64,000 nucleotides of DNA, taken from Pseudoxanthomonas sp. z9. GTDB taxonomy: Bacteria > Pseudomonadota > Gammaproteobacteria > Xanthomonadales > Xanthomonadaceae. A model generated the notes under the pieces. It was not told the origin of the DNA. It did not search any database and saw only the letters and a program-made list of their open reading frames with translations. Location of the stretch: positions 248,001 to 312,000 of the forward strand of contig NZ_VFID01000014.1 in NCBI RefSeq assembly GCF_006542425.1, given 5' to 3'. Shown one piece after another: positions 9,047 to 17,970 of the stretch. Each line of letters opens with the position of its first letter. Position 1 is the first letter of the stretch. The translations under genes were made by a program, and so were the position numbers.

Positions 9047-9787
9047 TCAGCACGCATCCGCGCGTCCGGTCGCGTAGCGTAGTCCGCGCCGGAGATGGCG
9101 CAGGAAGGTCGCGTCCGAATACATCGCCGCGTCATGGCCCAGTCCCGTGTACCAGGCGCGGCCGCCATCGAAAACGCGGCACCAGGCGATCGGATGATCC
9201 TCGCCCATGGTGCCGCCGGTGTAATCGTGCTCGTCCACCGTCGCGATCACTTCGACCGAACCGCGCGGGTTGCGCCGGTAGTTGTAGATTTCGTCGGTGA
9301 CCCGCCATTGGCGTCCACGCGCCGCGATGCCGTCATGGCTGAAACGCACGTGGGTGGTCTGCAGCCCGGGCGGATGGCCGAGGAACCACGCGCCGACCAG
9401 TTCGCCGTACCAAGGCCAGTCGTACTCGGTATCCGCCGCCGCGTGCACGCCCATGAAACCGCCGCCAGCACGGATGAAACCTTCCAGCGCCCGCTGCTGC
9501 CCGGGATCCAGGATGTCGCCGGTGGTGTTGACGAAGATCACCGCACGGTAGCGCTGCAATCGTTCGGGGGCGAACACCGATGCGTCCTCGCTGGCGTCCG
9601 CGTCCAGTGACTGCCGGCGGACGATGTCGCGCAGCGCGGCTACCGCCACGGGAATGGAATCGTGGCGGAAACCGGCGGTCTTGCTGAAGATCAGCACGCG
9701 CGGGGGCGGGGCAGCGGCGAGGGCCGCCCCGGAAACCATGCAGCACATCGCCAGCACCAGGGCGCGGAGGAGGATTCGCGGCATCAT
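9047..9787 (-). CDS. Secreted ThuA-domain protein
   Basis: A 246-residue exported protein of the ThuA family, a class I glutamine-amidotransferase-like fold found near sugar-utilisation genes. A signal peptide covers residues 1-24 (ending ALAA). The fold signatures are VLIFSKTAGFRHDSI, AVIFVNTTGDILD, FIRAGGGFMGVHAAADTEYDWPWYGELVGAWF and a C-terminal YTGLGHDAAMYSD. The start at 9787 (MMPR) fits the signal peptide. It faces away from a six-hairpin glycosidase, with 136 bp between them, and a shared role in carbohydrate processing is plausible but unproven. Confidence 0.88.
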   Translation of the reverse strand: MMPRILLRALVLAMCCMVSGAALAAAPPPRVLIFSKTAGFRHDSIPVAVAALRDIVRRQSLDADASEDASVFAPERLQRYRAVIFVNTTGDILDPGQQRALEGFIRAGGGFMGVHAAADTEYDWPWYGELVGAWFLGHPPGLQTTHVRFSHDGIAARGRQWRVTDEIYNYRRNPRGSVEVIATVDEHDYTGGTMGEDHPIAWCRVFDGGRAWYTGLGHDAAMYSDATFLRHLRRGLRYATGRADAC

Positions 9788-9923
9788 GCGGCGAGTCTGC
9801 CACGGTGGCCGGATGGTTTCAGTGGAGACGATGCTGCGCTGCAATTGGCCGCATGTCGGGTCATGGCTTAGGGTGCGATCCAGGAACATCCGCCGCAGGA
9901 CGCGCTCCCCCACGAGGTTTTCC

Positions 9924-12110
9924 ATGCGCCATTGGCCGGGTCTGCTCTGCCTGTTGCTGTCATTCCTGTCGATGCCGAGTCCCGCGGCGGAATCGCCATC
10001 GGCGCCACCCGGATTGCCGCGCTGGTCGATTGAGCAACCACGCGAGAACCGCTACCTCTCGGCGCACGGACTGCGCGCCTTCGCCGGCGGGTATTCCGAG
10101 GACGGGCTGGAACTATGGACGTTTCCGTTGCAGATCGCGTCGGGCTATCGACCCGGATTCGTGATCGACGGAAAGACCCACGACGGGCTGGCCTATCTGG
10201 CCTCGGCGGAAGTGGATCCGCTGGGGATGACCCGGCACTACGCGGGGCCGGGTTTTTCGCTGCGCGAACGCGTGGAGGCGCGTGGCCGTTTGCCCGGTGT
10301 CATCGTGCGCTACGAACTGGAAGGCGACGGCATCGGACTGGAAATTCGTTTCCGGCCCTCGCTCAACCTGATGTGGCCGGCGGCGGTGGGCGGGCAGGAG
10401 CTGGCCTGGGACGCGCGGGCGAAGGGATTCCTGATCAGCGAACCCCGCAGGCAGTTCCGTGCACTGGTGTCCTCGCCGCAGGCGACGGAGCACAGCGAGC
10501 CGAACAACGATCGGCGTGGCAGCGAGTTCGGCCTGCCCCTGTTCCTGCGCCTGCAACCGCAAGCCTGCGGCACGAAACGTTGTGCGGAACTGGTGTTCGC
10601 CGGCCAGAGCGAGTCGGACGAGGATGTGCATGCCACCACAGTGGCATTGCAACAGCCCGCGTCGGCGGAAGACGCAGCGCGTTTCGTCTCCTCCGACCGG
10701 CTGCGCATCACCACGCCCGATGCCGATGCCAATCGCGCGCTGGACTGGGCCCAGATCGCGCTGGAGCAGGCGTGGACCTGCAACGCCCGGCTGGGCTGCG
10801 GCCTGGTCGCCGGTTATGGACCATCGCATGGCGCGCGGCGTCCTCAGTACGCGTGGTACTTCGCCGGTGACGGCCTGGTCGGCACGCGCGCGTTGATCCA
10901 TGAAGGCCGCTTCGAGCGTGCGGCGGAGGAACTGGCGTTCATCCTGCGCTACCAGCATCCGGACAACGGCATGATCTGGCACGAGATGTCGCAGAGCGCG
11001 GGGTTCCTGGACTGGGCCGGCGACTATCCGTACATGTACGTGCATGTCGACATCGCGTTCGATTTCATCGGCGTGCTGGCCGAATATGTCCGAGCCAGCG
11101 GCGACACGGCGTTCCTGCGCGAGCACTGGCCCGCCGTGCTCAAGGCCTATCGCTATTGCCTGTCCACGCGCGATCCCGGTGACGGCCTGCCGCGCGTGCC
11201 GGCCGACAAGATGAGTGCGAACGAGCAGGATCGCCTGACCGACGAGTTGACCCTGTCGGCGGCCTGGGTCGAAACCGCACAGGCCATGTCGATGCTGGCG
11301 CGGATGCAGGGCGACGAAGCACTGGCACGTGAGGCCACCGGCGCCGCCGAGCAGGCGCGCATCCAGTTGCGCAGGCGTTACCGCGACGAGGTCGGGCAGC
11401 GCTGGATCAGCGGCTTCACCCATGCCGGCAAGGCGGGCGAAAGCACCTCTCCGGCGGATCTGGCGGTCATCCGTTCCGGGGCGGCGACGAATGCGGAAGT
11501 CGTGGCCACGCTCGGCCAGTTCTCCCTTCCGGCCTACCTCACCGCGTGGGGGCTGCGCAGCCGGCCGGAGACGGCCGCCGACTACGATCCGGAAGCCTAC
11601 TCGCGCGGCAGCGTGTGGGGGCTGGGCACCGCGATGGCGGCCGAGACCCTGTGGCGCGCGGGCCGGCCGGAGCAGGCGGCGACGCTGTGGCGCAGCCTGG
11701 TGTCGTGGGCCGACGCGGATTCGCCGGGGCACATGCACGAGGTCATGCGCGGCGATCGTCCGGAGCCGCAGCGCGAATCGGTGCCGGAGCAGACCTGGTC
11801 CTCGGCGGCGTTCCTGTCCGCGGCCGTCCACGGCATGCTCGGGCTGGACGTGGATGCGGCGGCAAAACGATTGCGGTTCGCACCGCAGCCGCCGGCCGGC
11901 TGGGACCAGGTGACGGTCGAGAATGTCCGTGTCGGAGATGGCCGCGTCGATCTGCGTTGGCGCAGCATCGCCAATCGCACCGAACTGGAAATTGAGAACC
12001 GCGGCGCGCCTTTTTTCCTGATCTGGGAACAAGGACAGCGCAAGGGCGTCACTCCCGTCGTGATCGAGCGACGCATCGCCACCGGGCACACCCGGCTGGG
12101 TGTGCCCTGA
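9924..12110 (+). CDS. Secreted six-hairpin glycosidase / glycogen-debranching-like protein
   Basis: A 728-residue exported protein with a signal peptide (residues 1-22), an N-terminal beta-sandwich region (about 25-270) and an (alpha/alpha)6 barrel (about 280-640) of the six-hairpin glycosidase superfamily. Barrel features include YAWYFAGDGLVGTRALI, IWHEMSQSAGFLDW, YMYVHVDIAFDFIG and YSRGSVWGLGTAMAAE. A C-terminal beta domain follows. The architecture resembles debranching or alpha-glycosidase-like enzymes, but I cannot name the substrate. The ATG at 9924 is preceded by GAGG about 8 bp upstream. A perfect hairpin lies in its last codons. Confidence 0.85.
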   Translation: MRHWPGLLCLLLSFLSMPSPAAESPSAPPGLPRWSIEQPRENRYLSAHGLRAFAGGYSEDGLELWTFPLQIASGYRPGFVIDGKTHDGLAYLASAEVDPLGMTRHYAGPGFSLRERVEARGRLPGVIVRYELEGDGIGLEIRFRPSLNLMWPAAVGGQELAWDARAKGFLISEPRRQFRALVSSPQATEHSEPNNDRRGSEFGLPLFLRLQPQACGTKRCAELVFAGQSESDEDVHATTVALQQPASAEDAARFVSSDRLRITTPDADANRALDWAQIALEQAWTCNARLGCGLVAGYGPSHGARRPQYAWYFAGDGLVGTRALIHEGRFERAAEELAFILRYQHPDNGMIWHEMSQSAGFLDWAGDYPYMYVHVDIAFDFIGVLAEYVRASGDTAFLREHWPAVLKAYRYCLSTRDPGDGLPRVPADKMSANEQDRLTDELTLSAAWVETAQAMSMLARMQGDEALAREATGAAEQARIQLRRRYRDEVGQRWISGFTHAGKAGESTSPADLAVIRSGAATNAEVVATLGQFSLPAYLTAWGLRSRPETAADYDPEAYSRGSVWGLGTAMAAETLWRAGRPEQAATLWRSLVSWADADSPGHMHEVMRGDRPEPQRESVPEQTWSSAAFLSAAVHGMLGLDVDAAAKRLRFAPQPPAGWDQVTVENVRVGDGRVDLRWRSIANRTELEIENRGAPFFLIWEQGQRKGVTPVVIERRIATGHTRLGVP
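12084..12107 (+). repeat. Perfect 10-bp hairpin in the last codons of the glycosidase gene
   Basis: GGGCACACCC, loop GGCT, GGGTGTGCCC, immediately followed by the TGA stop. The stem is perfect and GC-rich, but no T-run follows, so it is not a classical intrinsic terminator. It could stabilise the mRNA 3' end or pause ribosomes or polymerase. Confidence 0.6.
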
Positions 12111-12217
12111 GCGGACGCATGGGTTGGGGCACGACGGCGCCGGGGTTGCTGCCCGGCCACGGCAGACACCGCGCGCGGGAGCAGCGGTGCAAACGCCGCC
12201 CCACGTCTGTTCGGGGA

Positions 12218-12574
12218 TTACTTTTTCAGATCCACCACGGGCACGAAGCCGCCGAAGATCATCCGCTTGCCGTCGAAGGGCATGGGATTGGCGGCCTCCA
12301 TGCGCGGATCCTCCATCATCTTCTTCATGCCGATGTCGCGGGTCGCCTTGTCCGGCCATTCGACCCAGGAGAACACCACGGTCTCCTCGTCGGTGGCCTT
12401 CACCGCGCGGCGGAAATCGGTGACCTGGCCGTCGGGAACATCGTCGCCCCAGCATTCGATGACGCGGATGGCGCCGAGCTCCATGAAAATCGGATCGAAT
12501 TCGCCGGCGTGGGCGATGAACTTCTCCTTGTTGGCGTTGGGCACGGCGATGAGGAAACCGTCGATGTACGACAT
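12218..12574 (-). CDS. DUF1428-family protein
   Basis: A 118-residue soluble protein of the DUF1428 family, small ferredoxin-like alpha+beta dimers of unknown function. Family features are MSYIDGFLIAVPNANKEK at the start, MELGAIRVIECWGDDVPDGQ in the middle, FSWVEWPDKATRD and the C-terminal FDGKRMIFGGF. The ribosome-binding site is GGAG 7 bp upstream. It stands alone, convergent with the glycosidase and divergent from an acetyltransferase gene. Confidence 0.92.
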   Translation of the reverse strand: MSYIDGFLIAVPNANKEKFIAHAGEFDPIFMELGAIRVIECWGDDVPDGQVTDFRRAVKATDEETVVFSWVEWPDKATRDIGMKKMMEDPRMEAANPMPFDGKRMIFGGFVPVVDLKK

Positions 12575-12820
12575 GGTGGAGCTCCTGTGCTTTGAGAGGA
12601 ATGAAAGGTCCGGGATACGGGCCTTCTTGGTGTCGACGAACGGGCAAGCCGGAATTCGACAATGGCCGGGGCCCTGTTCAGGCAAGCGCCGCGAAGACGG
12701 CGGTCCATGCGGCGCCATCAGAGATATGCCGGAGGGACCCGGGTATTGATGTGACGACGCGGTTAACATGGGCGGCCGCCGGGGATGCGTCCGCCGCATC
12801 GCCGCGAATGCACCGACCGC

Positions 12821-13531
12821 ATGATGATGAGTACCGACGTCCTCGAACCGCGCGTCCAGGCCGCGCTCGACAATCCGTTCTGGTCCGCGTTGCAAAGCCT
12901 GCACAGCGGTATCGCGCTGCGCGCGGGCGCGGTGGCGCGCTACCCCGCCGGATATGCACCGTTCCTGGGCGTGGCAAGCGCCGCCGACGGGGACATTGGC
13001 GCGGAGCTGGAGGTGCTGGTCGCGCCCGGCGAATCCGTCTACCTGATCGGGGTGGTACCGGAAGCACCGCCGGGCTGGCGGCTGGAGGCGTTCCGGCCAC
13101 TGGCGCAGATGATCCGCACGACGCCGCTGCCGGTGGCGGAGGGGCCGGAGATCCTGCCATTGGGCGATGCGCATCGCGGCGACGTGCTGGCATTGACCGC
13201 GCTCGTGTATCCGCATTACTTCCGCGAACGCACCATGGACATGGGCCGCTATTTCGGCATCTATCAGGAAGGACGCCTGGCCGCGATGATCGGCGAGCGC
13301 CTGGGGACGGGGGAATGCCGCGAGATGAGCGCGATCTGCACCCATCCGGATTTCAACGGGCGAGGCTACGCCGGCCGGCTGACCGCCATGCTCGTCAACG
13401 ACACGCTGGCGCGTGGCGCGCTGCCGTTCCTGCACGTGAGCCACGAGAATCCGCGCGCGCTGCAGTTGTATGAGCGGCTGGGTTTCTGGCATCGGCGCGA
13501 CATCGGATTCTGGTCGCTGCGGCGGGCCTGA
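12821..13531 (+). CDS. GNAT-family N-acetyltransferase (FR47-like)
   Basis: A 236-residue soluble acetyltransferase. The C-terminal GNAT domain is recognisable: YFGIYQEGRLAAMIGERL (strand beta4 region), EMSAICTHPDFNGRGYAGRLT (acetyl-CoA pyrophosphate-binding loop, R/QxxGxG/A form) and FLHVSHENPRALQLYERLGF. The N-terminal ~110 residues are less conserved, as in FR47-type proteins. Three ATGs in a row (12821, 12824, 12827) make the exact start uncertain. The acceptor substrate is unknown. Confidence 0.9.
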   Translation: MMMSTDVLEPRVQAALDNPFWSALQSLHSGIALRAGAVARYPAGYAPFLGVASAADGDIGAELEVLVAPGESVYLIGVVPEAPPGWRLEAFRPLAQMIRTTPLPVAEGPEILPLGDAHRGDVLALTALVYPHYFRERTMDMGRYFGIYQEGRLAAMIGERLGTGECREMSAICTHPDFNGRGYAGRLTAMLVNDTLARGALPFLHVSHENPRALQLYERLGFWHRRDIGFWSLRRA

Positions 13532-13617
13532 ACGCGGCGATCGAAACGCCACGGTTGAAAGGTTCTCCCGTCGTCCCAATCCGGAGGATTCACCTTTCTC
13601 CGGCACGCGGGGTATCC

Positions 13618-14238
13618 ATGCAACTGCTCTACCAGACCCATTCGCCCTATGCGCGCAAGGCGCTGGTGTTCGCCCACGAGGCCGGCCTGGCCGATCGGCT
13701 GGAGGTGATCCACCACGAGACCAGCCCGGTGCTGCGCAACGAGGCGGTGTTCCGGCAGAATCCGCTGGGCAAGGTGCCGGTGCTGCTGCGTCCCGGCCAG
13801 CCGGCGATCTTCGATTCGGACGTGATCTGCGCCTACCTCGACACCCTGCACACCGGCGCGCGGCTGATTCCCGCCGACGGCGAAGCGCGCTGGCATGCGC
13901 TGCGGGCGCAGGCGGTGGCGCAGGGATTGTGCGAGGCCGGCATCGCGGTGCGCTGGGAGACCGTGCGCCGTCCCGAACCGCTGCGCTACCCGCCGCTGCG
14001 CGACGGCTACATCGACAAGCTGCTGGCCAGCTACGACTGGCTGGAACAGGAGCTGGACGTCGAGGCGCCGCCGCATGTGGGACACATCGCGGTCGCCACT
14101 GCCCTGGACTGGCTGGCGTTTCGCGAACTGCCACCGTTCCGGCCGGGACGGCCGCATCTGGCGACCTGGTTCGACGCCTTCGCGCAGCGTCCATCGATGC
14201 GGGCCACGCCGCTGTCCGGCGACACCCACGACGCCTGA
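13618..14238 (+). CDS. Glutathione S-transferase family protein
   Basis: A 206-residue cytosolic protein with an N-terminal thioredoxin-like GST domain (MQLLYQTHSPYARKALVF, NPLGKVPVLL, the glutathione-binding FDSDVICAYLD) and an all-alpha C-terminal domain (about 85-200) containing the conserved HIAVATALDWLAFRE helix. It probably conjugates glutathione to an electrophile or acts as a peroxidase. The ATG at 13618 directly matches the usual GST N-terminus. It follows the acetyltransferase gene by 86 bp on the same strand. Confidence 0.92.
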   Translation: MQLLYQTHSPYARKALVFAHEAGLADRLEVIHHETSPVLRNEAVFRQNPLGKVPVLLRPGQPAIFDSDVICAYLDTLHTGARLIPADGEARWHALRAQAVAQGLCEAGIAVRWETVRRPEPLRYPPLRDGYIDKLLASYDWLEQELDVEAPPHVGHIAVATALDWLAFRELPPFRPGRPHLATWFDAFAQRPSMRATPLSGDTHDA

Positions 14239-14335
14239 CCCGGCCGCTGTCATGTTCCTGTCATTTCATCGCAGCAGGATCTTCACGAAACCGTAAAGCG
14301 CGCCCATGCCGGACGCGCCGGGCAAGGGTGGACGC

Positions 14336-14845
14336 ATGAAGATCAAGGCTTGGCTGCTGGCAGGACTGGCGATGGCATGGATGCCGGCGGCGTTCGCGCA
14401 ACAGGGGCTGGCCCCGCACGTCAACATCGAGCAGCGGCTCACCGCCGAGCAGATGCGCGCCACCGGCCTGGACCAGCTCACCCCGGCGCAACTGGAACTG
14501 CTCAACCGCCTGCTCGGCGAACAGGTCGAGGCGCGCGCGCAGGAGCGCGCCGAGGTCATCGCCCGCACGCAGGCGCCGGAGCGCCGGCCACGCGACGAAG
14601 GTTCGCTGATTGGCCTCAACGACGAGCCCATCCACGCGCGCCTCAAGGGCACCGTGGCCGGCTGGGAGCCGGGGACCGTGTTCGAACTGGACAACGGCCA
14701 GCAGTGGAAGGTGCTGAAGGGCAAGATGAAACTGTCGCGCCCGCTGCAATCGCCCGAAATCGTGGTGGTGCCCGGCGTGGCCGGACGCTGGTTCCTGCAG
14801 GTCGAGGAAGACACGCCCAAGGCGCGGGTTTACCGGATCGACTGA
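14336..14845 (+). CDS. Secreted protein of unknown function
   Basis: A 169-residue protein with a clear signal peptide (MKIKAWLLAGLAMAWMPAAFA, cleaved after AFA). The middle is an Arg/Glu/Gln-rich helical segment (about 30-90), and the C-terminal part is a small beta domain (HARLKGTVAGWEPGTVFELDNGQQWKV, 105-165) like those seen in other Xanthomonadaceae exported hypothetical proteins. I do not recognise a named family. The start at 14336 is chosen for the signal peptide. Confidence 0.75.
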   Translation: MKIKAWLLAGLAMAWMPAAFAQQGLAPHVNIEQRLTAEQMRATGLDQLTPAQLELLNRLLGEQVEARAQERAEVIARTQAPERRPRDEGSLIGLNDEPIHARLKGTVAGWEPGTVFELDNGQQWKVLKGKMKLSRPLQSPEIVVVPGVAGRWFLQVEEDTPKARVYRID

Positions 14846-14922
14846 GGCCCTCGCCGGGCGTTGACGTTTTCGCGACGCGCCCGCGGCGAGCATGCGATGA
14901 AGCCCATCGCAGGAGTCCACGG

Positions 14923-15315
14923 ATGATCGAAGGCATTCCCGCTCCGCCGCACGTGGCGGCCTTCCGCTTCAGCGGCCAGCTCACCGGCGAGGACTACGAC
15001 CGGTGCATCGCCGAGATCGAGGCGCGCCTGCACGAGTACCGCCGCATCGGCATCTTCACCGATCTCGCCGGCATGACCGGCCTGAGTGCCGAGGCGATGG
15101 CCAAGGACCTGCGCTACGCGGTGCAGAAACTGGGCGAGTATTCGCGCTTCGCGAGGGCGGCGGTGGTGACCGACAAGCAATGGCTGGGCCGGATTTCCGA
15201 GTTCGCCGGGCACCTGTTGCCGGCAACGGAAGTGCGCGCGTTCGAGCCCGCCGAAGCGGAGCAGGCGCTGGCGTGGGCCGCCGAGGTCACGCCCGAGGGC
15301 AATGATCCGGCCTGA
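14923..15315 (+). CDS. STAS/SpoIIAA-like protein
   Basis: A 130-residue soluble protein of the SpoIIAA-like (STAS/SEC14-like) family. It shows the GQLTGEDYDRCIAEIEARLHEYRRIGIFTDL strand-helix pattern and VVTDKQWLGRISEFAGHLLPATEVRAFEPAEAEQALAWA, typical of these anti-sigma-antagonist-like folds. The molecular function of stand-alone members is not known. AGGAG 8 bp before the ATG supports the start. Confidence 0.85.
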   Translation: MIEGIPAPPHVAAFRFSGQLTGEDYDRCIAEIEARLHEYRRIGIFTDLAGMTGLSAEAMAKDLRYAVQKLGEYSRFARAAVVTDKQWLGRISEFAGHLLPATEVRAFEPAEAEQALAWAAEVTPEGNDPA

Positions 15316-15345
15316 CCCCCGGGCGCTCCGGAATATCGCGGGCGC

Positions 15346-15447
15346 TCAGCCCAGCAGGGCGCCGAGGCTGGCGCTCACCGCAGCGCCGAGCAGCAGGAAA
15401 CCCAGCATCGCGAGCCAATGCAGCGAGCGGATGTAGAAGGTTTTCAT
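15346..15447 (-). CDS. Small single-pass membrane protein (33 residues)
   Basis: A short reading frame encoding 33 residues, MKTFYIRSLHWLAMLGFLLL followed by GAAVSASLGALLG, i.e. a positively charged start and one hydrophobic helix. A good ribosome-binding site (CGGGAG, 6 bp upstream on the minus strand) supports translation. It lies between the STAS gene and a divergent AraC regulator. No family recognised; could be a regulatory micro-protein or chance. Confidence 0.5.
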   Translation of the reverse strand: MKTFYIRSLHWLAMLGFLLLGAAVSASLGALLG

Positions 15448-15579
15448 CGAATCTCCCGGTGCCGACTCCGGCAGGGTCGGCCGCGGCCTTTCCGTGGCCC
15501 CTGTATGCGCACCAACGCCGCACGGGGGCGGCGGCGGCCAAAGGCGGCGAGGGTGGCCGACCGGTGGCATGATGGGCCG

Positions 15580-16407
15580 ATGCAAGGCGTGCCGGAACAA
15601 TTCGAATCCCCCCGCGACGCGGCGCAGTTCCTGCACCCGCCGCACCGACCGGGCGTGGAGCTGTACCGTGCGCATATCGTCCGGCACGCTTTCGATCCGC
15701 ATACCCATGAGGCGTTCGGGCTGGGCGCCATCGAATCCGGGGCGGAACGCTTCCGCTATGCCGGTGCGGATCATCTGGCGTCGGCCGGTTCGCTGGTGCT
15801 GATGAACCCCGAGACGCTGCATACCGGGCGCGCGGAAACCGAGGATGGCTGGCGCTACCGGATGATCTATCTGGATCGCGCGGCGCTGGAGGACGTCACC
15901 GGCGAATCCGGCTGGTGGTTCGTCGATGCCGTGCGCCCGGACCCCACGCGCGCGTCGCGGGTCACCGCGCTGCTCGATGCGCTGTGGCGCGCACGCGCCG
16001 AGCCGCTGGCCTTCGATGGCCTGCTGCTGCAACTTCTGGAGACCCTGCGCGATCACGCCCGCGTCGGCCGGCCCGAGGGCGCGGAACGCGCGAAGCGCTT
16101 CGGCGGCGTCATCGACTACCTGCACGCGCACCTGGACCAGCGGGTCAGCCTGGAATCGCTCGCGGCCGTTGCCGGGCTCAGCCCGTTCCATTTCCTGCGC
16201 CGGTTCCGCGACCAGTACCACGTCACCCCGCAGCAGATGCTGATGGCCCTGCGCGTGCACGAGGCCAAGCGGCGCCTGGGCGCGGGCGAGTCGCCGGCCG
16301 CCGTGGCCGCCGCCACCGGCATGGCCGACCAGGCCCACCTGACCCGTGCGTTCGCGCGACGTTACGGGGTCACCCCGGCGCGCTACCAGCGCCAGGTGCG
16401 CGGCTGA
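15580..16407 (+). CDS. AraC-family transcriptional regulator
   Basis: A 275-residue regulator with an N-terminal cupin-type AraC effector domain (HIVRHAFDPHTHEAFGLGAIESG, LVLMNPETLHTGRAETEDGW, about 20-115) and a C-terminal double helix-turn-helix (about 170-270: SLESLAAVAGLSPFHFLRRF and SPAAVAAATGMADQAHLTRAF). Such proteins often control an adjacent exporter. Here a DMT-family transporter follows 76 bp downstream on the same strand, making it the likely target. Confidence 0.93.
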   Translation: MQGVPEQFESPRDAAQFLHPPHRPGVELYRAHIVRHAFDPHTHEAFGLGAIESGAERFRYAGADHLASAGSLVLMNPETLHTGRAETEDGWRYRMIYLDRAALEDVTGESGWWFVDAVRPDPTRASRVTALLDALWRARAEPLAFDGLLLQLLETLRDHARVGRPEGAERAKRFGGVIDYLHAHLDQRVSLESLAAVAGLSPFHFLRRFRDQYHVTPQQMLMALRVHEAKRRLGAGESPAAVAAATGMADQAHLTRAFARRYGVTPARYQRQVRG

Positions 16408-16483
16408 GCCGGCGCAATCTGGTGCAAGACGGGACCGGGAACGCCGCCTAGAGTCGGGGTTTTCCGGACGGACGAACACGACG

Positions 16484-17458
16484 ATGTGGGTGGGAACGCT
16501 GTACGCGCTGGCGGCCGGGTTGATGTGGGGCCTGGTGTTCGTGGGGCCGCTGTTGCTGCCGGAGTATCCCGCCGCGTTGCAATCGGTGGGACGCTACCTG
16601 GCATTCGGCCTGATCGCGCTGCCGCTGGCCGCCTTCGATCGCGCCGAACTGCGCCGGCTGCGCGCCGCCGATTGGCGCGAGGCGCTGAAACTCGCGGCCA
16701 TCGGCAACCTGCTGTACTACCTGTGCCTGGCCAGCGCCATCCAGCGCGCCGGCGCGCCGGTGCCGACCATGATCATCGGCACCCTGCCGGTGGTGATTGC
16801 GATCAGCGCCAACCTGCGCAACGGCCATCGCGACGGGCGCCTGCCCTGGGGCCGGCTGGCGCCTTCGCTGGTGCTGATCGTGCTGGGCATCGCCTGCGTC
16901 AACCAGGTGGAACTGCAGGCACTGCGAGACGATCCGCAGGCCAACCCCTGGCGTTATGCCAGCGGCGCGCTGCTGGCGCTGATCGCGGTGGCCTGCTGGA
17001 CCTGGTATCCGCTGCGCAATGCCGACTGGCTGCGCGCGCATCCGGATCGCAGTCCGCGCGCGTGGGCGACCGCGCAGGGCGTGGCGATCCTGCCGCTGGC
17101 GCTGCTGGGCTACGCGCTGCTGTGGATCTACATGCGCGGGCGTGGCGCGGATTTCCCGATGCCGCTGGGACCGCGTCCTGAGTTCTTCGTCGCGCTGATG
17201 GTGGCGATCGGCCTGTTCGCCTCCTGGCTGGGCACGCTGTGCTGGAACCAGGCCAGCCAGCGCCTGCCGACCGCGCTGGTCGGGCAGCTGATCGTGTTCG
17301 AGACCCTGGCGGCGCTGGCCTATGCGTTCATGCTGCGCGGGCAGATGCCACGCCCGCTGACCCTGATCGGCATCGGCCTGCTGATCGGCGGTGTGCTGTG
17401 GGCGGTGCGGGTCAAGCCGGAGCCGGTACTGCGCGCCGAGGACGGCCACGGCCTGTAG
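16484..17458 (+). CDS. DMT (EamA-type) transporter
   Basis: A 324-residue inner-membrane protein with about ten hydrophobic helices arranged as two repeats, as in drug/metabolite transporters. Visible: MWVGTLYALAAGLMWGLVFV at the start, IQRAGAPVPTMIIGTLPVV at the end of the first repeat, and LPTALVGQLIVFETLAALAYAFMLRGQ in the second. It follows the AraC regulator gene and may be regulated by it. The substrate is unknown; exporters of metabolites or amino acids are common in this family. Confidence 0.9.
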   Translation: MWVGTLYALAAGLMWGLVFVGPLLLPEYPAALQSVGRYLAFGLIALPLAAFDRAELRRLRAADWREALKLAAIGNLLYYLCLASAIQRAGAPVPTMIIGTLPVVIAISANLRNGHRDGRLPWGRLAPSLVLIVLGIACVNQVELQALRDDPQANPWRYASGALLALIAVACWTWYPLRNADWLRAHPDRSPRAWATAQGVAILPLALLGYALLWIYMRGRGADFPMPLGPRPEFFVALMVAIGLFASWLGTLCWNQASQRLPTALVGQLIVFETLAALAYAFMLRGQMPRPLTLIGIGLLIGGVLWAVRVKPEPVLRAEDGHGL

Positions 17459-17499
17459 CGGCGCGCTACCATCCCGCAATCCCGGATCGGGGCAGGGCG

Positions 17500-17955
17500 A
17501 TGCGACAGGCAATGTGGAAAAGGGCGAACGTGCTGTGGGCGCTGCTCGCGGCGTCCTCCTGGGCGCAGGCCGGCGAGACCGAGGATCGGCACGACATCCT
17601 GGCGGTGGAGGCTGCGTTGTGCCGGGCCTTCGAGGAGGCCGACACGAAAACCCTGGAGCGCCATCTGGATCCGGGCTTCACTCTGGTCGATTCGCGCGGC
17701 GTGGTCACCGACCTCGCCGCCAATCTCGCCGAAGTGGCGAGCCGCGAGCCGCGCTATCGCGTGTTCCGCAACCAGGATCAGCGGATCCGGCTGCATGGCG
17801 ATGCGGCGATCGTCACCGGGGTGACCCATATCGAGGGTGACTCGCAGGGCCAGGCGTTCACCGCCGACTTCCGTTTCACCGATACCTGGATCCGGTATCC
17901 GGATGGTTGGAAGCTCGCGGCCAGCCACGCCAGCCGGTTGCCCGCGGCGCCCTAG
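17500..17955 (+). CDS. Secreted nuclear-transport-factor-2-like protein (DUF4440)
   Basis: A 151-residue protein with a signal peptide (ending SSWAQA) and a DUF4440/NTF2-like domain: DILAVEAALCRAFEEADTKTLERHLDPGFTLVDSRG, then strands RIRLHGDAAIVTGV and the closing DTWIRYPDGWKLAASH. The function is unknown. An alternative ATG lies at 17512. This is the second of three small secreted NTF2-like proteins in the window (others at 8513 and 36681). Confidence 0.85.
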   Translation: MRQAMWKRANVLWALLAASSWAQAGETEDRHDILAVEAALCRAFEEADTKTLERHLDPGFTLVDSRGVVTDLAANLAEVASREPRYRVFRNQDQRIRLHGDAAIVTGVTHIEGDSQGQAFTADFRFTDTWIRYPDGWKLAASHASRLPAAP

Positions 17956-17970
17956 CGCTGACGCCGGGTT

